Positions 8,055 through 15,640 of a stretch of DNA of 35,209 nt are shown here, piece after piece. Origin of the DNA: Halobacteriovoraceae bacterium (GTDB taxonomy: Bacteria; Bdellovibrionota; Bacteriovoracia; Bacteriovoracales; Bacteriovoracaceae); assembly GCA_002715375.1 (NCBI GenBank), contig PAZA01000068.1, positions 1 through 35,209 of the forward strand, in the 5' to 3' direction. Both the position numbers and the translations under genes were made by a program. Position 1 is the stretch's first letter. Every line of letters starts with the position of its first letter. The notes below the pieces were generated by a model. The model had not been told where the DNA came from and searched no databases. It saw only the letters and a program-made list of their open reading frames with translations.

Positions 8055-8945
8055 ATGAAAACTAATCAGTCAGAAGAAGTTACTATAGACAATTATAAAC
8101 CTTCATTTCTAAAAAAAGTTACTCAGCATAAAGGGGCTTCAATAGGCCTTTTTATCATTTTATTTTTTTTGATAACTGCTTTATTTGCTCCCTTTTTTGT
8201 GAATCACGATCCTGGAACCATATACGAGAATTCTCTTAAAGTTCCACCTGTATGGGCTGCTGAAGGGCAAACATCCTTTTTTCTAGGCACTGATGATTTG
8301 GGAAGAGATATTTTAAGCCGCCTTATTTACGGTTCAAGAATCTCTATCTTTATTGGTTTTTTCGTTGTTATTCTTTCTCTTACTCTAGGCACCCTTTTAG
8401 GCCTTATCTCAGGTTATTTTGGTGGAACAATCGACAGAGTCATTATGAGAGTCATAGATATAATTATGTCCTTCCCGAGCATCCTGCTTGCAATTGTAGT
8501 TGTAACCCTATTAGGCCCAGGCATTAAGAATGCCGTATTTGCTGTTAGTATTGTATCCATACCCGGTTTTACTAGAATTGTGAGATCAACGGTCCTAGTT
8601 GAAAAAGAAAAAGAGTACAAAGCCGCATCTGAAGCTTTTGGTGCATCTCCATTCAGAACATTATTTCTGGAAATTTTTCCTAATTGCCTGGCACCTCTTA
8701 TTGTTCAAGGGAGCCTAAGCTTCAGTGATGCTATCTTAAACGCTGCAGCCTTAAGCTTTTTAGGTTTAGGTGCTCAACCTCCGATAGCTGAATGGGGAAT
8801 CATGCTTTCCGATGCCAAGCCATTTATTGAAAGTGCCCCCTGGATGGCCACTTCTCCAGGAGTTTGTATTTTACTTCTTGTACTAGGTTTTAATTTATTT
8901 GGAGATGGACTGAGAGATATTCTAGACCCAAAACTAGAACGATAA
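8055..8945 (+). CDS. dppC: Dipeptide ABC transporter permease (DppC family)
   Basis: The second inner-membrane permease, 296 residues. The N-terminal OppC-type segment has one membrane span followed by FFLGTDDLGRDILSRLIYGSR, a hallmark of DppC/OppC. The EAA loop KEYKAASEAFGASPFRTLFL docks the ATPase, and the tail reads FNLFGDGLRDILDPKLER. I chose the ATG at 8055, with GAGAG 5 nt upstream, over a TTG at 8043. The cassette ends here: no DppD/DppF ATPase genes follow, so the ATP-driving subunits must be encoded elsewhere or shared with another transporter. Confidence 0.93.
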   Translation: MKTNQSEEVTIDNYKPSFLKKVTQHKGASIGLFIILFFLITALFAPFFVNHDPGTIYENSLKVPPVWAAEGQTSFFLGTDDLGRDILSRLIYGSRISIFIGFFVVILSLTLGTLLGLISGYFGGTIDRVIMRVIDIIMSFPSILLAIVVVTLLGPGIKNAVFAVSIVSIPGFTRIVRSTVLVEKEKEYKAASEAFGASPFRTLFLEIFPNCLAPLIVQGSLSFSDAILNAAALSFLGLGAQPPIAEWGIMLSDAKPFIESAPWMATSPGVCILLLVLGFNLFGDGLRDILDPKLER

Positions 8946-9005
8946 TTGCATTCCATTTCTACCGGTCCTACTTTTTTTTAAATTTCCTCGTAAAATGAAA
9001 GGTGT

Positions 9006-10019
9006 ATGATTTGGTATGATACAATCGAACAAAATAATCTGACTCTCCATCTAAAGCCTATCTCAATACGAGATCTTTTCTATTTCCAATACTCTCCAGC
9101 AACGATTTTTTATGTCAATAAAGAAAAGGTCTTCCAAGAAGTATATAAAAAAAATTCTCCCATAAATAGAGAGGCCCTTAGCTTTATTATTAAAAAGACT
9201 GATGGAAATATTTTTATCGACTCTTCTGATTATGAAGAAGTTATAAACCTTCAGCAAGGAAACCTTAGAAAAACGATACGATCCATTTCAATGAGTAAAA
9301 GCTTAAAAAATATAAAAAAATTGATTAATCTACTTTCTTTAAATTTAAAATACCTGTATCAAAACCCTCAGTCTGACAATCAACTAAATTTACAATACCA
9401 GAGTATTATTAGCACTTTTAATTTAATTATAGAAAATGAAGATGTTATACCGTTTTTATTTCAGGAAATTTATAAACAAAAACATTATTATATTATTACT
9501 CAACCATTTATTTCGTCTTTAAACCTACTAAGTTTTTTATTAAAACAAAAATTTTACAATAAAAAGGAAATGGAAAATCTATTTGTTACAAGCTACTTTA
9601 AAGACATTGGTATGTCTTCCATTCCTTTTGAGAATTATGAGGGATTAATTCAAACAGAGAGAGAAAAAAAATTATTCTCTAATCACCCAAACGTTTCAGT
9701 AAAATATCTTTTTGGTCGTCTACCTCTAAATCTAAACAACCTAAATATAATTAAACACCACCACTCATACCATAGTCTTGTTAATAAAGATTTAAGAGAA
9801 ATAAAAAATCAAAATAATGAAAGTATTATACTTGGTTTTGAAACATTACTTGTATCTGTAATGGATATAATCGCTGGAATGACTAGTAATAGACCATTTC
9901 GTGAAACAAAAAGCCTTTTTGAGTCCCTTATTGTTATTAAGAAAGTTATGATAAAAGATTACCCAAAAGAATTTACTATTTTAGTTAACTTTTTTAAAAG
10001 ATTCTTTGCTAAAAAATAA
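9006..10019 (+). CDS. Degenerate HD-GYP-like protein
   Basis: A 337-residue protein, very rich in Asn, Lys and Ile, with AT-richer codon use than its neighbours. The first 140 residues match nothing I recognise. The C-terminal half follows the layout of an HD-GYP cyclic-di-GMP phosphodiesterase: YFKDIGMSSIP (197-207) in place of LHDIGKIxIP, HP at 227-228, HHH at 251-253 and DIIAGMTSNRPFRE (287-300) in place of DxxDALTSxRPYR. The HD histidine is Lys199 and the GYP motif is absent, so catalytic activity is doubtful. It could be a c-di-GMP receptor or a pseudo-enzyme. Unconventional HD-GYP proteins are known from Bdellovibrio. It follows dppC by 60 nt with AAAGG before its ATG; a functional link to peptide uptake is not shown. 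Confidence 0.6.
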   Translation: MIWYDTIEQNNLTLHLKPISIRDLFYFQYSPATIFYVNKEKVFQEVYKKNSPINREALSFIIKKTDGNIFIDSSDYEEVINLQQGNLRKTIRSISMSKSLKNIKKLINLLSLNLKYLYQNPQSDNQLNLQYQSIISTFNLIIENEDVIPFLFQEIYKQKHYYIITQPFISSLNLLSFLLKQKFYNKKEMENLFVTSYFKDIGMSSIPFENYEGLIQTEREKKLFSNHPNVSVKYLFGRLPLNLNNLNIIKHHHSYHSLVNKDLREIKNQNNESIILGFETLLVSVMDIIAGMTSNRPFRETKSLFESLIVIKKVMIKDYPKEFTILVNFFKRFFAKK

Positions 10020-10053
10020 AACAAAATTTTTCACAATTTAAGGCCTCCAACTT

Positions 10054-10071
10054 AAAAGAATTAATTCTTTT
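10054..10071. terminator. AT-rich palindrome after the HD-GYP-like gene
   Basis: A perfect 18-bp inverted repeat, AAAAGAATTAATTCTTTT, 34 nt after the stop codon. It forms a 7-bp stem with a 4-nt loop. It lacks GC pairs, so terminator function is weakly supported; it might instead be an operator. Confidence 0.3.
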
Positions 10072-10147
10072 CATTTCACATTTCTTGAATAAAAATAATT
10101 ATTAGAGAGCAAAGGATTGCTATTAAATAAGTTCTAAGGAGGGAATG

Positions 10148-10366
10148 ATGGCGCAAGAAAATCAAAGTCCACTCACAGGCATTCTTGAAGAAGACAGGGT
10201 TTTTATTGACTTTGGCGAACATGAAGGAAAATCTGTCCTAGAGGTAGCTGACACTCTCCCTGATTTTTACGACTACTTAATTGACAAGAAAACAAGTGGA
10301 AGCTGCACAATTCGAAGAACAAAAGATAAATTGTATAAGCTTTATCTTACACCAACAAAGTTATAG
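10148..10366 (+). CDS. Small protein resembling the ExoX C-terminal / DUF3820 fold
   Basis: A 72-residue protein whose centre, FIDFGEHEGKSVLEVAD, resembles the FGKYKGxxLxEV pattern of the exodeoxyribonuclease X C-terminal domain and DUF3820-like proteins. It has no nuclease domain of its own. Two ATGs stand in tandem at 10145 and 10148. The strong AGGAGGG ribosome binding site at 10138-10144 suits the second (about 5 nt spacing), so that start is used. The next gene converges from the right, with stop codons 7 nt apart. Function is unknown; nucleic-acid binding is only a guess from the resemblance. Confidence 0.6.
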   Translation: MAQENQSPLTGILEEDRVFIDFGEHEGKSVLEVADTLPDFYDYLIDKKTSGSCTIRRTKDKLYKLYLTPTKL

Positions 10367-10373
10367 TTCTATT

Positions 10374-11516
10374 TTACAAAAGCTCTTGATAAATAGATCT
10401 CAGGATTTTAGATGTATTCCTAAAGTGGAATTTTTTCACAAATTCTAAACTATCTCTAGAAATTTTGCTTCTTAATAATTCATCGCTTAAGAGCAAAGAC
10501 ATTGCTTTTGAAAGATCTTCTATTGATGAGGGGTCTACATAGAGGCTGTGAGGCCCTCCTGCTTCTTTAAAGCAGCCATCTTTAGAAGTAATTACTGGTG
10601 TACCAGAGAACATAGATTCGATAATCGGAATACCAAAGCCTTCATAGAATGATGGAAAAATTAAAGATAAAGCACCTTGATAAAGATAAGGCAAAGAATC
10701 ACTAGGTAAAGAATTTTTAAAAATCACTTTTTCTTCTAACTTATTATCACTAATAGTTTTTAAAACTTTTTCCTTGTACAGTTTATTTCCACCACCTGAA
10801 ACAACAACAAGGTATGTATCGGGAAAATCTTTTTGTATCTTAGAAAAAGACTTAATCGTTAAAAGAAGATTTTTATTTTCTTCGATTGAACCAATTTGTA
10901 AAAAATATTTTTTTGGAATTTTTAACTTTTTTAAAAACGTCTTAAGGTCATTTTTTGGAATTAATTTTTCAAATGAAGGATGACAGCTTTGATAAGCAAT
11001 CCGAACTTTCTTTTCATCAACTCCTAAGAATTCAATAATATCTTTTTTGGTATTTTCACAAATTGCTAAAATAATATCCGCTCTATCGCAAGCACTCTTA
11101 TACTTTGCCTTATAAACCAACCGGTCGACTTTAGGAAAAAAGTGAGGAAACCTCATAAAAATTAAATCATGAATAGTTACTAAACATCCCTTTGCATTCT
11201 GACCTATACTAGGAGGAAGCTCATGACTTAAGCCATGGAAAATATCTAACTTATCACTCTTAACAACGTTAGATAAAAAAAGACTCCGCCAAAAAGAAGA
11301 GCAATGCTGAGATAAAAAACTTTTAGGCCAAACAAGCTTTGCTTGGGTTAAAGAGTTTCCCCAATTTACAAAATTTTTATTACGACTAACTGGAGAATAA
11401 AGAAACAAATTTAGATCATCGAAAGATTGATCTAAACCATCAATCAAATTTCTACTATAGTTTCCTAGACCCCGAAAATTGTGGAAAGCCCTTTTCGCAT
11501 CAAAGCCAATTCTCAT
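10374..11516 (-). CDS. GT4-family glycosyltransferase
   Basis: A retaining GT-B glycosyltransferase of 380 residues. The N-terminus MRIGFDAKRAFHNFRGLGNYSR contains the acceptor-domain glycine loop, and the C-terminal donor domain carries the E-x7-E motif in FYEGFGIPIIESMFSG with the following TPVITS. This is the pattern of GT4 mannosyl- or glucosyl-transferases used for LPS, capsule or glycolipid assembly. I begin at the ATG at 11516, the usual start of the family; a longer frame from 11528 adds four residues. It lies just downstream (21 nt) of the lytic transglycosylase gene on the same strand and probably shares its transcript. The sugar and acceptor cannot be predicted. Confidence 0.85.
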   Translation of the reverse strand: MRIGFDAKRAFHNFRGLGNYSRNLIDGLDQSFDDLNLFLYSPVSRNKNFVNWGNSLTQAKLVWPKSFLSQHCSSFWRSLFLSNVVKSDKLDIFHGLSHELPPSIGQNAKGCLVTIHDLIFMRFPHFFPKVDRLVYKAKYKSACDRADIILAICENTKKDIIEFLGVDEKKVRIAYQSCHPSFEKLIPKNDLKTFLKKLKIPKKYFLQIGSIEENKNLLLTIKSFSKIQKDFPDTYLVVVSGGGNKLYKEKVLKTISDNKLEEKVIFKNSLPSDSLPYLYQGALSLIFPSFYEGFGIPIIESMFSGTPVITSKDGCFKEAGGPHSLYVDPSSIEDLSKAMSLLLSDELLRSKISRDSLEFVKKFHFRNTSKILRSIYQELL

Positions 11517-11537
11517 AATATGCCCCATTTTGTCGGG

Positions 11538-13013
11538 TTATATCGGAATATGGATCTTCTGGCGAGGAAAAATTTTTTTCGTCTTTAGAGAGTTAAAGCG
11601 GACAATTTTTCTTACAGATGTTTTTAACTTTCTCGCAATAATTGTAAGGTTATCCCCCTCTCTTACTGTGTATTGCTTAAGCTTTTTTACTTTAAGAACC
11701 TGGCCTTTAAAAATCCGACTCCTCTTCAATCGATTCCAGGCCTTTAAACTACTTAAGCGAACTCGATATCTTTTTGCTATTTTCAATAAGTTATCACCTG
11801 ACTTAACTTTATATTTTTCATAAACAACTTTAACTCGAATCCTTTTACGACTCGCCACGTCTTTTTGATGTGTTCTTTTAAAACGAGGAGTCGTAAAGCG
11901 TTTAAAATAGCTCAAAGAAGCCTCAAAAGTCCCACTATCCAGATAGAACGCGAAAGGCCTCCTTGAATCTACCCTTACCCTACTTCTCCTTAAGTCAGGA
12001 TTATACTTTCTTAATGATTTTATGCTCGCCTTGGTATTCTTAACAAAGTCAAAAAGAGAAAAAGACCTTTTAAAGTATACTTTACCCACATTCTCTAAAT
12101 CTTTTCTCCCTTGCCCTACAAGGCTTTTTCCCCTCTTCGTTTTATAAAAGAGGCTTCCTATTTCTTTCGCAGCAGCAAACTTTGGAACGTAGTAGATCGT
12201 TTCTTTAGGAAGTAACTTCTTTTTAACTAATACTTTGTAACTTCTTGAGTTACCCCTCCTAATTGCATTAATAACCCTGAATTCGCCTGCATTATAAGCA
12301 CATAAAGCGAGCTCCCAACTCCCAAATATATTGTATAAATCCTTAAAATATCGCGCAGCAGCTTCTGTCGCCTTAAATATACTCTTTCTTTCATCGACGT
12401 AACTATTAACTTTCAAGCCGTGCATTTTGGCGGTTCCCTTAATAAATTGCCAGGGACCAACCGCATTAGCCTTGCTTCTGGCCGATAAATGAAAACCACT
12501 TTCAATCAAACCGACGTAATAAAGGTCTTCTGGTAAATTATGGCGGTTAAAAACATCTCTTATAAGTGAAAAATAGCGAGACCCCCGGACAAGCTGACGC
12601 ATAAATCTTTCTTTATTTTTTCCTTTGTAGTACTTCATCCAATGGTTATAAATTCTCACTGGGTATTTTAATTTCATTTCTTTCTTTTTACTCCCGTCAG
12701 AAACAAAAGCTTTTTTCGGAGGAGTAGTGTGGTTATTAAATTTTAATTTTAACTTTTCTTCACCACTTTTTTTTCTATTAATTGATAGTATTTTCTTTTT
12801 GGGTTTTTCTATAAATGAGGTGGTCTTATTTTTTTTTACTTTAACGACGCTACTTCTTCTTACAGGCTCATTATAATCATGAAGAATCTTTACAGGTCTA
12901 ATAAAAGTGACACTTTTTTCTTTTAGTTCAGGTTGTTTATTTTTAATCTTTAAGTTTCCACAAGAAGATAAAAAAAGAGATAAGATTAACAATTTACTAT
13001 TGAAGTAGTTCAT
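11538..13013 (-). CDS. mltD: Membrane-bound lytic murein transglycosylase with two LysM domains (MltD-like lipoprotein)
   Basis: A 491-residue lipoprotein (lipobox LSSC, Cys18) that should cleave peptidoglycan glycan strands to 1,6-anhydro products. After a long Lys-rich linker (about 20-115), the SLT domain has the catalytic Glu171 in LIESGFHLSARS, then NAVGPWQFI and ALCAYNAGEF (about 183-245). Two C-terminal LysM repeats begin KVKSGDNLLKIA and TVREGDNLTIIA and bind peptidoglycan. The overall order matches MltD. It sits between a dipeptide epimerase gene upstream and a GT4 gene downstream, on one strand, which fits a murein turnover group. The lipid anchor places it in the outer or inner membrane facing the periplasm. 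Confidence 0.92.
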   Translation of the reverse strand: MNYFNSKLLILSLFLSSCGNLKIKNKQPELKEKSVTFIRPVKILHDYNEPVRRSSVVKVKKNKTTSFIEKPKKKILSINRKKSGEEKLKLKFNNHTTPPKKAFVSDGSKKKEMKLKYPVRIYNHWMKYYKGKNKERFMRQLVRGSRYFSLIRDVFNRHNLPEDLYYVGLIESGFHLSARSKANAVGPWQFIKGTAKMHGLKVNSYVDERKSIFKATEAAARYFKDLYNIFGSWELALCAYNAGEFRVINAIRRGNSRSYKVLVKKKLLPKETIYYVPKFAAAKEIGSLFYKTKRGKSLVGQGRKDLENVGKVYFKRSFSLFDFVKNTKASIKSLRKYNPDLRRSRVRVDSRRPFAFYLDSGTFEASLSYFKRFTTPRFKRTHQKDVASRKRIRVKVVYEKYKVKSGDNLLKIAKRYRVRLSSLKAWNRLKRSRIFKGQVLKVKKLKQYTVREGDNLTIIARKLKTSVRKIVRFNSLKTKKIFPRQKIHIPI

Positions 13014-13092
13014 TCAAAATTCCTGATCAAGTAATAAACTTCTTCAATATTATACTATTTTTTTTTACTTTTTTAGGTCTTGATTTTTTATT

Positions 13093-14151
13093 TCATTGTA
13101 AACCAGCTTTAATTAACCTACCATTTTCCTCACCTAAAAAAGAAAAGGGGTCTTCTTTAATTAATAGACACCCATCTAAATCGATATAATCAGCTCCCTT
13201 AGCAATAACCATTGCTGCTGAAATAGAAAGGCTTGTTTCAATCATACATCCGACCATTACTTTTAAGCCTAACTTTTTTGAGTCATTAATTTGTTTAATT
13301 GCCTTTAGGTAACCTCCCGACTTCATCAACTTTACATTTATTCCATCAAATCTATTTTTATAATAATCTGTAATCTCTTGGTCGGTTAGTGATTCATCAG
13401 CGATTATTTCTAAATTCAAATTTTTCTTCAAATAAAGAGCATCATCATGTAGATGAGCAGGCAACGGTTGTTCAATAAATTGGATTCTATCTATTTCATC
13501 AATACTTTCGACAAACTTAATTACCTCATCTGGGTTATTAAATGATTCATTTGCATCTAAACGAATTTGCCCCTCAAAGTTACGCATCAATTCTTTAATT
13601 TTTTCTTCAGATTCTTCTTCACCAATTTTTAATTTTAAAAATTTAAATCGGTTTAATTGGTATTTTTTTACAAATTTACTTATTTCCTCTACCTTCATTA
13701 TTGGAATAGAAAAAGATGTCGGTAAAGTTCTAATTGAGTTAATGCCCAAAAGTTCAAAAACATTCTTGCCTGAAACACGTGAAATGTAATCATAGAAGGC
13801 TGACTCGATACCAAACCTTAAAGAAGATGGTATCTCTAAATTATCAAGACAATGATATAATTTTTTTACAGAATCAATTTCGCTAGGCTTACTTTTTAAG
13901 AACGCTTCAAAGCCGACCTGAATCTTATCTTCACTCTCATCATATCTTTTATTAAAAGCGACTTCTCCTTTTCCTTTAAACTTTTCATCCCCTAACTCGA
14001 CAATAAAATTTGTCTTTTCACTACATTCACCCCTTGCTATTTTCCAAGGGAACTTCAAATCAAGCTTTAACTTATTAATTTTCCAAATCAATGAAAAGCC
14101 ATTAAAACCGTCATCTAAAAACATATTTTTTTGATTATTTATCGAACTCAA
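13093..14151 (-). CDS. Dipeptide epimerase (enolase superfamily; L-Ala-D/L-Glu epimerase type)
   Basis: A 352-residue enolase-superfamily enzyme of the muconate-lactonizing subgroup. Key residues are visible: the KxK pair in FLKLKIG, metal ligands in RLDANE (Asp), FIEQPLP (Glu) and IADES (Asp), and the second catalytic Lys in NVKLMKSGG. The GCMIETSLSISAA segment is typical of Ala-Glu dipeptide epimerases (YcjG/YkfB), which recycle murein peptides. The adjacent lytic transglycosylase gene supports that role. No ATG has a ribosome binding site. A TTG at 14151 has AAGGG at a 6-nt spacing and is used here; a TTG at 14157 is too close to it, and the ATG at 14124 lacks one. Exact dipeptide specificity is uncertain. 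Confidence 0.85.
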   Translation of the reverse strand: MSSINNQKNMFLDDGFNGFSLIWKINKLKLDLKFPWKIARGECSEKTNFIVELGDEKFKGKGEVAFNKRYDESEDKIQVGFEAFLKSKPSEIDSVKKLYHCLDNLEIPSSLRFGIESAFYDYISRVSGKNVFELLGINSIRTLPTSFSIPIMKVEEISKFVKKYQLNRFKFLKLKIGEEESEEKIKELMRNFEGQIRLDANESFNNPDEVIKFVESIDEIDRIQFIEQPLPAHLHDDALYLKKNLNLEIIADESLTDQEITDYYKNRFDGINVKLMKSGGYLKAIKQINDSKKLGLKVMVGCMIETSLSISAAMVIAKGADYIDLDGCLLIKEDPFSFLGEENGRLIKAGLQ

Positions 14152-14276
14152 AGCCAACCCTTTTTTATTAGGAAAAAGATACTATGTTATTTATCGACTA
14201 AATAAAAAAAAATGTAATTGAAGAGTGTATAAAAAAATTAAAGGAAAAAAAGGTCAACAGAAATAAATTCTTTCCT

Positions 14277-15293
14277 CTACATAAAAGAGCTAACTAATTC
14301 TGGAGTTATTTTAATCATACAGTTTTGGTAAACATCCTGAGAGCATTTACCTCTTCCATCCTTAGAACAAGGTTGGCATGGCAAATCAGATTTAATTGAC
14401 TTTACCCACTCACCACTTGGATCCCCAAATGCTGTAGGCCCCAAAAGAGCTATTGCTTTCTTCCCCAAATGATCTGCTACATGAAGAAGCCCTGTATCAG
14501 CTGAGACAAGAAGCTCTCCCTTGAAAACAGCAAAACAACTTTCAACTAAGCTAAATTTACCTGCAAGGTTCTTTACTCTATCAGGGTAAAGCTCTTCAAA
14601 CTTTTTACAAAAATCGTCTTTTGGCCCACCCAAGATCACAAACTTTTTATTTGGATTAATTTCAATTAATTTTTTCCAATATTCTATAGGCCACCTTTTC
14701 ATTTCCCATGCAGCAGATGGGGCAAGACAAACAAAAGGCTCATCTTTATAAAGTAAACTGTCGACTTTCTCTTTTACTTTAGAGGAGAACTTCCAAGTAT
14801 TTTTATTAAGAAATAACTTTTCTTCTTCATTTTTCCTCAGAGGTTTTAGGTAAGAAAGAGCTCCTTTAAAAGGTTTATCAAAAAAGTTTATTCTTAATTT
14901 GAATAGAAAAAACCTCTTCAATCTACTCTTGCTTCTAGAGTACCATTTTAATCTTTTTGGAAACAAAATACTTAGTATAGAAAATGGATTTAAGACGTAG
15001 GAAATTAAAAGAGACCTTAGATTTTTATGAGCATCATAAATTATAGTAAACCTTTCTTTTCTTAACATATTGGCCAGACGATATAGATTTGAAAAGCTTG
15101 ACCTTTTGTCTAAAACCCAAACTTTGTCTATCTCGGGATGCAAATCAAGAAGAGGTGCAAACTCCTGTTTTGTAACCCAATGAATTTCACTATTGGGGTG
15201 ATTTTTTCTCAAATACGAAACCGCTGCCATACACTGTACGATGTCGCCAAAACTCGAAAATCGAATTATAAGAATTTTTTCTTTAGAACTCAT
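14277..15293 (-). CDS. GT9-family glycosyltransferase (ADP-heptose:LPS heptosyltransferase type)
   Basis: A 338-residue inverting GT-B enzyme. It begins with the family signature ILIIRFSSFGDIVQ and has the donor-binding segments CLAPSAAWEMKRWP, KFVILGGPKDD and SADTGLLHVADHLGKKAIALLGPT, all typical of WaaC/WaaF/WaaQ-like heptosyltransferases. A Cys-rich stretch near the end (PCQPC..GKC..NC) is common in this group. It should add a heptose to the LPS inner core at the cytoplasmic face of the inner membrane. It leads the envelope block on the minus strand; the 119-nt gap to the epimerase gene suggests the two may be transcribed separately. Which heptose position is modified cannot be told. Confidence 0.88.
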   Translation of the reverse strand: MSSKEKILIIRFSSFGDIVQCMAAVSYLRKNHPNSEIHWVTKQEFAPLLDLHPEIDKVWVLDKRSSFSNLYRLANMLRKERFTIIYDAHKNLRSLLISYVLNPFSILSILFPKRLKWYSRSKSRLKRFFLFKLRINFFDKPFKGALSYLKPLRKNEEEKLFLNKNTWKFSSKVKEKVDSLLYKDEPFVCLAPSAAWEMKRWPIEYWKKLIEINPNKKFVILGGPKDDFCKKFEELYPDRVKNLAGKFSLVESCFAVFKGELLVSADTGLLHVADHLGKKAIALLGPTAFGDPSGEWVKSIKSDLPCQPCSKDGRGKCSQDVYQNCMIKITPELVSSFM

Positions 15294-15362
15294 CAGGGAT
15301 CCATTTTTTACAAATTATGCCTCTGGAAGTCATCGATACTAAAAAAAACCTTAGAATGCATC

Positions 15363-15380
15363 AGCATAAGCATAAGCATA
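15363..15380. repeat. Three tandem copies of a 6-bp unit upstream of the GT9 gene
   Basis: AGCATA is repeated three times (on the minus strand TATGCT, three copies) about 70-90 nt before the start of the GT9 gene. The units resemble weak -10 elements. It is too short to argue for phase variation. Confidence 0.6.
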
Positions 15381-15409
15381 AAAAGATCGAAGAAACTCAA
15401 CCATTGATA

Positions 15410-15640
15410 TCAAATTTCTTCAATCTTTTTAACTATACTATCGACATCTTTTTTAGCATCCAAACATAGTTTTTCCCAGTCAGAGTGAGAAAGGTTTGGG
15501 TCCTTATTAGTAATAAGTTGTCCTAAAACTTTTGTTTTATCATTAAACTCTTTCAAAAGAGAGACTGCTAATTGTTCATCTTCAATTAATTCAAGTTTTT
15601 CCATTATCTTATCAAGTTCAACATTCTCAATTTTAACCAT
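15410..15640 (-). CDS. Small helical protein translationally coupled to the Prc protease
   Basis: A 76-residue, acidic protein predicted to be mostly helical. It is rich in Glu, Lys, Leu and Asp and has no signal peptide, Cys pattern or membrane segment. I recognise no family. Its ATG shares one base with the TAA stop of the Prc gene (TAATG), so the two are on one transcript and probably translated by reinitiation. Such coupling suggests a joint role or a fixed stoichiometry with the protease, although Prc is exported and this protein has no export signal. Confidence 0.7.
   Translation of the reverse strand: MVKIENVELDKIMEKLELIEDEQLAVSLLKEFNDKTKVLGQLITNKDPNLSHSDWEKLCLDAKKDVDSIVKKIEEI

Noticed and set aside
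15363-15380. Phase-variable repeat upstream of the GT9 gene
   Set aside because: Only three copies of a 6-bp unit; too few for slippage-driven switching, and the repeat lies outside the coding region and any clear promoter.
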